Shown here in pieces: positions 57,341 through 64,000 of a stretch of 64,000 nt of DNA (its first letter is position 1; the number at the start of each line of letters is the position of its first letter). The notes under the pieces are model-generated. The model made no database searches, was not told where the DNA came from, and saw only the letters and a program-made list of their open reading frames with translations. The translations under genes and the position numbers were made by a program. The stretch covers positions 1-64,000 of the forward strand of contig NZ_JARGCS010000016.1 of NCBI RefSeq assembly GCF_029193575.1, read 5' to 3'. The DNA comes from Pseudomonas entomophila (GTDB lineage Bacteria; Pseudomonadota; Gammaproteobacteria; Pseudomonadales; Pseudomonadaceae).

Positions 57341-58108
57341 ATGGTTTTTGATCAGGTCCGCCAACGGCGCCTGTCCGACGATATCGTCGACCGGTTGGAA
57401 GGGATGATTCTCGAAGGCACGCTGACGTCCGGGCAGCGCCTGCCGGCCGAGCGTGCGCTGGCCGAGCAGTTCGGCGTGTCCCGACCGTCGTTGCGCGAGG
57501 CGATCCAGAAGCTGGTGGCCAAGGGGTTGCTGGTCAGCCGCCAAGGCGGGGGCAATTACGTGGCCGAGGCGCTGGGGTCGACCTTCAGCGACCCGCTGCT
57601 GCAGCTGCTCGAGCGCAATGCCGATGCCCAGCGCGACCTGCTGGAGTTTCGCCACACCCTGGAGGCGTCATGCGCCTACTACGCCGCCCAGCGCGCCACC
57701 GGCCCGGACCGTGAGCGGCTGAAGTCGGCGTTCGATGCGCTGCAGGACTGCTACACCCGGGTCGATGAAGTGAGCCGGGCGGAGGAGGGCGCGGCCGATG
57801 CGCGCTTCCACCTGGCGATTGCCGAGGCCAGTCACAATGCCGTGCTGTTGCACACCATCCGTGGCTTGTTCGACCTGCTCAAGCGCAACGTGGTGACCAA
57901 TATCGGCGGCATGTACCAGCAACGCACGGAGACCCGCGACATGCTGATCAGCCAGCACCGCGAGTTGTACGAGGCGATTGTCGAGGGGCGCGCGGACGAT
58001 GCGCGGGAGGTGTCGAGCCGGCACATCCTGTATGTGCAGGAAGTGCTGGAAGAAGCGCAGCAGCAGGCTCAGCGGGAAGCACGGGCAGAGCGGCGCAACG
58101 GCCGCTGA
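57341..58108 (+). CDS. lldR: Lactate-responsive GntR/FadR-family regulator
   Basis: 255-aa repressor of lldPDE. The GntR HTH covers about 5-72 (LSDDIVDRLEGMILEGTLTSG...VSRPSLREAIQKL) and the FadR-type all-helical FCD domain about 90-235, with metal-binding His/Asp residues in DARFHLAIAEASHN and SQHRELYEAI. ATG at 57341 is preceded by GGAG; a GTG one codon upstream is equally possible. It is divergent from lldP with the AATTGGT palindrome between. Confidence 0.9.
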   Translation: MVFDQVRQRRLSDDIVDRLEGMILEGTLTSGQRLPAERALAEQFGVSRPSLREAIQKLVAKGLLVSRQGGGNYVAEALGSTFSDPLLQLLERNADAQRDLLEFRHTLEASCAYYAAQRATGPDRERLKSAFDALQDCYTRVDEVSRAEEGAADARFHLAIAEASHNAVLLHTIRGLFDLLKRNVVTNIGGMYQQRTETRDMLISQHRELYEAIVEGRADDAREVSSRHILYVQEVLEEAQQQAQREARAERRNGR

Positions 58109-58121
58109 CGCCGCCGCCCTC

Positions 58122-58210
58122 TGTAGGGGCTGGCTTGCCCCGCGATAGGGCCATCCGGGGCAATGACGTTGCCCGGTCTGACGCCATCGCGGGGCAAGCC
58201 CGCGCCTACA
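58122..58210. repeat. Inverted REP pair
   Basis: GGGCTGGCTTGCCCCGCGAT-type arm (58122-58146) and inverse arm (58185-58210) between the convergent 3' ends of lldR and smpB. Likely shared 3' stem. Confidence 0.82.
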
Positions 58211-58231
58211 AGGGGTGCGTAACGGCTGGGA

Positions 58232-58714
58232 TTACTCGTCCTTGCCTTTATTGCGCACCGCGCGCTGGATCTCGCGGTTGGAATCGCGCTCGCGCTGGGT
58301 GTCGCGCTTGTCGAATTCCTTCTTGCCCTTGCCCAGTGCGATCTCGCACTTGATCAGGTGCTTGCTCCAGTACAGCGCCAGGGCCACACAGGTGTAGCCC
58401 TTCTGCGCCACGGCCGCTTCCACGCGCTCGAGCTCGCGCTTGTTCAGCAGCAGCTTGCGGGTGCGGGTGGGGTCGGCGATGACGTGGGTGCTGGCGGTGG
58501 TCAGCGGGGTGATGTGGCTGCCGAACAGCCAGGCTTCACCGTCCTTGAGCAGCACGTAGCTGTCGGTGAGGTGCGCCTTGCCGGCTCGCAGGCTCTTTAC
58601 TTCCCAGCCGGACAGGACCAGCCCGGCCTCGAACTTGTGTTCGATGAAGTAATCGTGTCGCGCCTTCTTGTTCTGCGCGATGGTCCCGGTCGGATGTTTC
58701 TTTTGTTTAGCCAT
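58232..58714 (-). CDS. smpB: SsrA-binding protein SmpB
   Basis: 160-aa RNA-binding protein that delivers tmRNA to stalled ribosomes. Full OB-fold marks: [42 protein letters not shown] and the basic C-terminal tail [14 protein letters not shown], which inserts into the mRNA channel. Start ATG at 58714 ([12 protein letters not shown]); the nine-codon upstream extension is not conserved. Divergent from ratA. Confidence 0.96.
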   Translation of the reverse strand: MAKQKKHPTGTIAQNKKARHDYFIEHKFEAGLVLSGWEVKSLRAGKAHLTDSYVLLKDGEAWLFGSHITPLTTASTHVIADPTRTRKLLLNKRELERVEAAVAQKGYTCVALALYWSKHLIKCEIALGKGKKEFDKRDTQRERDSNREIQRAVRNKGKDE

Positions 58715-58874
58715 AGGGGCGGCATTATAGGCAGTCGCCACGTCCTCGGCTACGGGGTTTCGGTGCGCTTGAGCCTGTAGGATGAATCCCGGACAATGCA
58801 GGCCGTGTTCCGTTGAACGGAACCGTTCCGAAGCGTCGAGAGGCGCTGCCGCCCCGTTTGGAAGTGACGCCTGG

Positions 58875-59309
58875 ATGACTACCCATATTCAACGTTCCGC
58901 CCTGCTGCCGTACCCCGCCCAGGCGCTCTACGATCTGGTCAACGATGTGGCCAGCTACCCGAAGTTCCTGCCCTGGTGCTCGGCGTCGACGGTGATCGAG
59001 GCCAGCGACACGCACATGCGCGCGAAGCTGGAGGTGGCCAAGGGCGGCATGAGCCAGCAGTTCGTCACGCGCAACGTGCTGGTGCCGGGGCAGTCGATCG
59101 AGATGAACCTCGAAGAGGGGCCGTTCACCCAGCTGCATGGCGTGTGGGTGTTCAAGGCGCTGGGCGAGAAGGCCTGCAAGATCAGCCTGGACCTGTCGTT
59201 CGACTACGCCGGGCCGATCGTGCGTGCGACCCTCGGGCCGCTGTTCAACCAGGCGGCCAACACCCTGGTCGATGCCTTCTGCCAGCGTGCCAAGCAGCTC
59301 AATGGCTGA
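58875..59309 (+). CDS. ratA: RatA/PasT family START-domain protein
   Basis: 144-aa protein of the Coq10/START fold, called ribosome-association toxin RatA in E. coli. It shows [35 protein letters not shown] and the C-terminal [20 protein letters not shown] at 58875 fits; the gene is divergent from smpB, the usual order. It overlaps the beginning of a degenerate rnfH at its stop (59302-59309). Confidence 0.92.
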   Translation: MTTHIQRSALLPYPAQALYDLVNDVASYPKFLPWCSASTVIEASDTHMRAKLEVAKGGMSQQFVTRNVLVPGQSIEMNLEEGPFTQLHGVWVFKALGEKACKISLDLSFDYAGPIVRATLGPLFNQAANTLVDAFCQRAKQLNG

Positions 59310-59448
59310 GGCGCTCCTGCCCGAGCGCCAGTAGCTGCTGGCGTGCGAAGTGCCGGTTGGGGTTTCGGTGCGCCGCCCCTTGCTGGCTGACCCCAAGGAA
59401 GCGCGCAAGCAGAGAGCTGCAAAGGCCAGGGCCGCACGCCAGGCGTGA
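59302..59448 (+). pseudogene. rnfH: Degenerate rnfH
   Basis: One frame reads [10 protein letters not shown], a TAG at 59332-59334, LLACEVPVGVSV, then directly RRPLLADPKEARKQRAAKA and a stop. RnfH normally has about 100 residues with the pattern MAE...LPERQ-LLxLEVPxGxxV at the N-terminus and YRPLLADPKExRRQRAxxA at the C-terminus. About 50 central residues (the ubiquitin-like core) are deleted in frame and a nonsense codon sits inside. The start overlaps ratA's end, as in the intact ratA-rnfH pair, so this is decay in place. Confidence 0.85.
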
Positions 59449-59517
59449 GAGCGACGCGGCTCCCCTGTAGGAGTGGGCTCGCCCCGAGATGGTCGTGCCA
59501 CGCCTCCAGCGCCCAAC

Positions 59518-59547
59518 AAAAAGCCCGGACCATGGTCCGGGCTTTTT
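59518..59547. terminator. Bidirectional terminator
   Basis: Perfect 30-base palindrome: AAAAAGCCCGGACC and its exact inverse around ATGG's centre, giving A and T runs on both sides. It serves the convergent ratA/rnfH and bamE transcripts. Confidence 0.9.
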
Positions 59548-59561
59548 CATAGCCATCGCCC

Positions 59562-60092
59562 TTACTGCGGCGAGGTGTCCAGCGGTGCCGGGGTCGGTAC
59601 CGGCGTGGTCTCGATGGTGTCGATCTCCCGCTGGATCGAGTCTTCCAGCGAGCCGGGCTTGGCCGGTTTCTCCGGTTGTTGCTGCGGCTGGTTCGGCTGG
59701 GTGGCCGGGCTGACCGTGGTGTCGCCGCTGCCGCCGAGGATTTCCTGGTCCTTGCTGACGCCTGGCATGAAGTCGCCCGACAGGCTGACCAGTTGGTCGC
59801 TGTCGTTGAAGATCACGCTCATGCGCTCCTGCTGGCGTTTGCCGCCACCGGGTTGCAGGCTGTAGAGGTAGTCCCAGCGATTGGTGTTGAAGGTATCCTG
59901 CAACAGAGGGTTACCCATGATAAACCTTACTTGCCGTCGGGTCATTCCGGGGCGCAATTGGTCTATCATGTCTTGCGTAACGACATTGCCCTGCTGGATG
60001 TCGATTTTGTAAACCCCGGGAAACGAGCAACCGGCGAGTGCGAGCAGTCCCACGAGGGTGAGGCTGGTTAGCAAGAGCTTGGTGTTTTGCAT
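59562..60092 (-). CDS. bamE: Outer-membrane assembly lipoprotein BamE/OmlA
   Basis: 176-aa lipoprotein subunit of the BAM complex. The signal peptide ends in the lipobox LALAGC (Cys at about residue 22). The SmpA/OmlA domain follows: [36 protein letters not shown] and [13 protein letters not shown]. The C-terminal tail is Gln/Pro-rich and disordered ([15 protein letters not shown]), as in Pseudomonas OmlA. Start ATG at 60092; divergent from fur, the conserved arrangement. Confidence 0.94.
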   Translation of the reverse strand: MQNTKLLLTSLTLVGLLALAGCSFPGVYKIDIQQGNVVTQDMIDQLRPGMTRRQVRFIMGNPLLQDTFNTNRWDYLYSLQPGGGKRQQERMSVIFNDSDQLVSLSGDFMPGVSKDQEILGGSGDTTVSPATQPNQPQQQPEKPAKPGSLEDSIQREIDTIETTPVPTPAPLDTSPQ

Positions 60093-60189
60093 CGGTGGGC
60101 GACTTCCACTATCTTGGCTGGACAACGTAAACCCCGATCATACCCGTATTAAGAGAAGCTGCGAAGCAGCATCGGCGAGAAAGCTGACC

Positions 60190-60594
60190 ATGGTTGAAAA
60201 TAGCGAATTGCGCAAAGCCGGTCTCAAGGTGACCCTGCCTCGAGTCAAGATCCTACAGATGCTCGACTCCACCGAGCAGCGTCACATGAGCGCCGAGGAT
60301 GTCTACAAGGCGCTGATGGAGGCTGGCGAGGATGTCGGTCTGGCGACCGTCTACCGCGTGCTGACCCAGTTCGAGGCGGCGGGTCTGGTGGTTCGCCACA
60401 ACTTCGATGGCGGTCACGCGGTATTCGAGCTGGCGGACGGTGGCCACCACGACCATATGGTCAACGTGGACACCAGTGAAGTGATCGAATTCATGGACGC
60501 GGAAATCGAGCGTCGTCAGCGTGAGATCGTGGCCGAGCATGGCTACGAGCTCGTGGACCATAACCTGGTCCTGTATGTGCGTAAGAAAAAGTAA
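60190..60594 (+). CDS. fur: Ferric uptake regulator Fur
   Basis: 134-aa iron-dependent repressor. The HTH domain begins MVENSELRKAGLKVTLPRVK; metal sites are HNFDGGHAVFEL and GGHHDHMVNVD plus later His/Glu residues. As in other Pseudomonas Fur proteins it lacks the structural CxxC pairs of E. coli Fur. ATG at 60190. Followed by its own terminator; divergent from bamE. Confidence 0.96.
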   Translation: MVENSELRKAGLKVTLPRVKILQMLDSTEQRHMSAEDVYKALMEAGEDVGLATVYRVLTQFEAAGLVVRHNFDGGHAVFELADGGHHDHMVNVDTSEVIEFMDAEIERRQREIVAEHGYELVDHNLVLYVRKKK

Positions 60595-60616
60595 CGATTT
60601 CGATCGTTAAGACAGC

Positions 60617-60640
60617 AAAGGCGACCTTCGGGTCGCCTTT
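60617..60640 (+). terminator. fur terminator
   Basis: Stem AAAGGCGACC-TTCG-GGTCGCCTTT, stable UUCG tetraloop, 23 bases after the fur stop. Confidence 0.88.
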
Positions 60641-60768
60641 GTGCTTTCTGGCTGATCGCTGCCTTTGTAAGGGGCTCGCCCTGTGATGACGTCCGGCAGG
60701 GCAACGGAGGCGCCTGGTCGGGCGTCATTGCGGGCAACCCCGCTCAGGGGGAGATGTGGTCTTTGGGG

Positions 60769-62442
60769 TCAGGCTTTGCCTGTTACGACCATTTTGCGCG
60801 CATGGGCCAGGGACTCCTTGGTCAGGTCGATCCCGCCCAGCATCCGTGCCACTTCCTCGACGCGCTCGCGTTTGCCCAGGCTGGCCACGGCAGTGTGGGT
60901 GGTGTCGCTGTTGCGCACCTTGTGCACGAACAGGTGATGGTGCCCTTGCGCCGCCACCTGCGGCAGGTGCGTCACGGTCAGCACCTGGCCGCGCTCGCCC
61001 AGGCGGCGCAGTAGCTGGCCGACGATCTCCGCGGTAGGGCCGCCGATGCCGACGTCGACTTCGTCGAACACCAGGGTTGGAATGCGTGAGGTTTGCGCGG
61101 TGATCACCTGGATGGCCAGGCTGATGCGCGACAGCTCGCCCCCCGACGCCACCTTGGCCAGCCCCTTGAGCGGCTGGCCGGGGTTGGCGCTGACCAGCAG
61201 CTCGACCTGTTCCAGGCCGTGGGGTGACAGCTCGCCGCCCTCGTTGGGCGACAGCTCGATGCAGAAGCGCCCGCCGGGCATGCCCAGGCGTTGGATCTCT
61301 TGCTCCACCGCCACTGCCAACTGTGCGGCGGCTTGCTGGCGCAGGGCGCTGAGCTCACTGGCCCTCTCTTTATAGTGCTGTGCGTAGGCGGCCAGTTCCT
61401 CGCCCAGGCGCTCGATGGATTCGTCGCTGGCGTTGAGCCCTTCGAGCTCTTCCATCAGGCGCTGTTGCAGAAACGGCAGCTCGGTGGGGTGCACGCGGTG
61501 CTTGCGCGCCAGGGTATAGATGGTGTCGAGGCGTTCCTCCAGGGTTTGCAAGCGCAGGGGGTCGGCATCGAAATGGTCGAGGAAGCGGTTGAGTTCGCCC
61601 ACGGCCTCTTCGACCTGGATCTGCGCGCTGGCGATCAGGTTCACCGCCTCGCCCAGCGCCTTGGGTGCGTTGTGCACGGCGGTGAGGCGGTTGAGGCTGG
61701 CGGTGAGGGCGCTGAGCACGTTGCCCGAGTCGCTCTCGCTGCAATGGTCGATGACCTGGCGGCAGATGCCGAATAGCGCCTCGGCATTGGTCAGGTTCTT
61801 GTGCTCCTGCTCCAGTTGCTCCAGCTCGTTCTCGCCCAGGCCCAGGTTGTCCAGCTCTTCGAGTTGGTAGCTGAGCAGTTGGTGGCGCGCGCGTTGCTCG
61901 TCGCCGGAGTTGGACAGGCGCTCCAGCTCCTGGCGGGTCTGGCGCCAGCGCTGGGCGGCCAGTTGCACCTGGCGGGCCAGGTCGATGGCGCCGGCGTATT
62001 CATCCACCAGGCGGCGGTGGGTGTCGGTCTTGAGCAGCGACTGGTGTTCGTGCTGGCTGTGGATATCGATCAGCAGTTCACCCAGCGCCTTGAGGTCGCC
62101 CAGCGGGCAGGGCGTGCCGTTGATATAGCCACGGCTGCGCCCCTCGGCGGTGATCACCCGGCGCAGGATGCACGGGCCGTCGGTTTCCAGGTCGCGTTCG
62201 GCGAGCCAGGTGCGGGCCTCGGGGATGTCCACCAGGTCGAAGGTGGCGAGCAGGTCGGCCTTGTCCGCACCGGGGCGCACCACGCCGCTGTCGGCGCGGT
62301 CGCCCAGGGCCAGGCCCAGGGCGTCGAGCATGATCGACTTGCCGGCGCCGGTTTCGCCGGTGATCACCGACATGCCGCGGGCGAGCTCGAGGTCGAGGTG
62401 TTCGACGATGGCGTAGTTGTGGATGGACAGGTGCACCAGCAT
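60769..62442 (-). CDS. recN: DNA repair protein RecN
   Basis: 557-aa SMC-like ATPase acting in double-strand-break repair. Walker A ITGETGAGKSIMLDALG near residue 28, a long coiled coil (about 150-370), signature LAKVASGGELSRISLAI and Walker B PTLVFDEVDVGIGG are all present. ATG at 62442. A perfect LexA box lies 26 bases upstream, consistent with SOS control. Confidence 0.96.
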   Translation of the reverse strand: MLVHLSIHNYAIVEHLDLELARGMSVITGETGAGKSIMLDALGLALGDRADSGVVRPGADKADLLATFDLVDIPEARTWLAERDLETDGPCILRRVITAEGRSRGYINGTPCPLGDLKALGELLIDIHSQHEHQSLLKTDTHRRLVDEYAGAIDLARQVQLAAQRWRQTRQELERLSNSGDEQRARHQLLSYQLEELDNLGLGENELEQLEQEHKNLTNAEALFGICRQVIDHCSESDSGNVLSALTASLNRLTAVHNAPKALGEAVNLIASAQIQVEEAVGELNRFLDHFDADPLRLQTLEERLDTIYTLARKHRVHPTELPFLQQRLMEELEGLNASDESIERLGEELAAYAQHYKERASELSALRQQAAAQLAVAVEQEIQRLGMPGGRFCIELSPNEGGELSPHGLEQVELLVSANPGQPLKGLAKVASGGELSRISLAIQVITAQTSRIPTLVFDEVDVGIGGPTAEIVGQLLRRLGERGQVLTVTHLPQVAAQGHHHLFVHKVRNSDTTHTAVASLGKRERVEEVARMLGGIDLTKESLAHARKMVVTGKA

Positions 62443-62467
62443 GAGGGCCGCTCCCGAGGGGTGATGT

Positions 62468-62483
62468 CTGGTTATTTATACAG
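62468..62483 (-). promoter_or_regulatory. LexA (SOS) box of recN
   Basis: CTG-GTTATTTATA-CAG, matching the CTG-N10-CAG rule with an AT-rich centre, just upstream of recN. Confidence 0.85.
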
Positions 62484-62538
62484 TACTTTTTTCCGGGCTG
62501 CCAAGCCCGCCTGGCGGTCACTGAAAACGGCCTTGGCC

Positions 62539-62564
62539 CTTGAAGCTGGTTTTTCCGACCCCAT
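62539..62564 (+). promoter_or_regulatory. Sigma-32 promoter of grpE
   Basis: CTTGAA at 62539-62544, 14 bases, CCCCAT at 62559-62564 followed by ATA: exact match to the heat-shock consensus, 60 bases before the grpE start. Confidence 0.92.
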
Positions 62565-62623
62565 ATACCGGGCAAACAAGGCGGGCGTGGCCCGTACACC
62601 AGAAATTGCGGAGGAGAAACCCG

Positions 62624-63178
62624 ATGGCTGACGAACAGCTGGATGAAAAAAACCTTAACGCCGAAGAAGCCGGTTCCGAGGACCTCGGTGCCCGCGTCCA
62701 GGTGCTCGAGGAGCAGCTGGCCGCCGCCAAGGACCAATCCCTGCGTGCCGCGGCGGACCTGCAGAACGTGCGCCGCCGCGCCGAGCAGGACGTCGAGAAG
62801 GCCCACAAGTTCGCCCTGGAGAAGTTCGCCGGCGACCTGCTGCCGGTGATCGACAGCCTGGAGCGCGGCCTGGAGCTGTCCAGCGCCGACGACGAGAACA
62901 TCAAGCCGATGCGTGAAGGCATCGAGCTGACCCTGAAGATGTTCCAGGACACCCTCAAGCGCTACAACCTCGAAGCCGTCGACCCGCATGGCGAACCCTT
63001 CAACGCCGAGCACCACCAGGCCATGGCCATGCAGGAAAGCGCCGAGGTCGAGCCGAACAGCGTGCTCAAGGTGTTCCAGAAGGGCTACCTGCTCAATGGC
63101 CGCCTGCTGCGCCCCGCCATGGTGGTGGTCAGCCGCGCGCCGGCAGCCGCCCAGCCATCGATCGATGAGAAGGCTTGA
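62624..63178 (+). CDS. grpE: Nucleotide exchange factor GrpE
   Basis: 184-aa co-chaperone that releases ADP from DnaK. The N-terminal acidic and coiled-coil region (about 1-90, [31 protein letters not shown]) and the C-terminal beta domain with [13 protein letters not shown] and [21 protein letters not shown] are typical. GAGGAG lies before the ATG at 62624. Its stop overlaps the start of the dnaK heat-shock promoter. Confidence 0.96.
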   Translation: MADEQLDEKNLNAEEAGSEDLGARVQVLEEQLAAAKDQSLRAAADLQNVRRRAEQDVEKAHKFALEKFAGDLLPVIDSLERGLELSSADDENIKPMREGIELTLKMFQDTLKRYNLEAVDPHGEPFNAEHHQAMAMQESAEVEPNSVLKVFQKGYLLNGRLLRPAMVVVSRAPAAAQPSIDEKA

Positions 63179-63199
63179 AATCCACTGGGGCATCCCCAT
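63174..63199 (+). promoter_or_regulatory. Sigma-32 promoter of dnaK
   Basis: CTTGAA at 63174-63179 (covering the grpE TGA), 14 bases, CCCCAT at 63194-63199. Second exact consensus in 640 bases, 81 bases before the dnaK ATG. Confidence 0.9.
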
Positions 63200-63243
63200 C
63201 TAGGTGTCAAGCCTTCAAGTATTACCGCAGTTGGCCAAAGTAG

Positions 63244-64000
<757 letters not shown>

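Overview
The window reads as the chromosome of a high-GC Pseudomonas of the putida/entomophila type. The evidence is the conserved block lldP-lldD-lldE / lldR / smpB / ratA / bamE / fur / recN / grpE / dnaK, the putida-style REP sequences between genes (ATCGCGGGGC...GCCCGC and inverted partners), and close family matches throughout. Both ends are cut: mmsA lacks its start and dnaK lacks its end.

Layout. 1-1.4 kb: end of mmsA. 1.5-11.3 kb, minus strand: a four-gene two-partner-secretion module, read as secreted alpha/beta hydrolase, TpsB transporter fused to a second porin-like barrel, HMW1A-like exoprotein rich in N-glycosylation sequons, and HMW1C-like glycosyltransferase. 11.7-20 kb: an exported argininosuccinate-lyase-like protein, a dicarboxylate-type symporter, two LysR regulators, an EmrB/QacA-type MFS pump and a chemoreceptor. 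20-24.2 kb: a DeoR regulator and a KdgT/DtnK/PdxA2 operon for a four-carbon sugar acid such as D-threonate, with three copies of a 15-bp operator-like repeat. 24.3-32.5 kb: LysR, an aldehyde dehydrogenase and a ydcSTUV-patD polyamine/gamma-aminobutyraldehyde locus. 32.6-37.6 kb: fumC-like, dctA-like and adenylosuccinate-lyase-like genes opposite a GntR regulator, probably catabolism of a compound cleaved to fumarate. 37.7-39.9 kb: an orphan HrpF/NolX-like protein and a GMC oxidoreductase.

39.9-49.7 kb is the accessory region. A MazG-like/PUA-like-HNH gene pair sits just outside a genomic island integrated at the 3' end of ssrA (tmRNA). The island is bounded by near-identical 38-bp repeats carrying the ssrA terminator, and holds a further internal copy of the tmRNA 3' end. 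It has lower GC in part and carries an integrase relic, a HEPN-type protein, a small zinc-ribbon membrane protein, a tightly coupled three-gene operon of unknown type whose first product has a PD-(D/E)XK-like motif, a divergent membrane protein and an IS256-family element. The three-gene operon is the best candidate in the window for an undescribed (probably defence) system; the TpsB-porin fusion is the best candidate for an undescribed secretion architecture.

49.7-64 kb is core: ssrA, two small Pseudomonas-type genes, the lactate utilisation genes with an LldR palindrome, smpB, ratA, a degenerate rnfH, bamE, fur, recN with a LexA box, and grpE and dnaK, each behind a perfect sigma-32 promoter.
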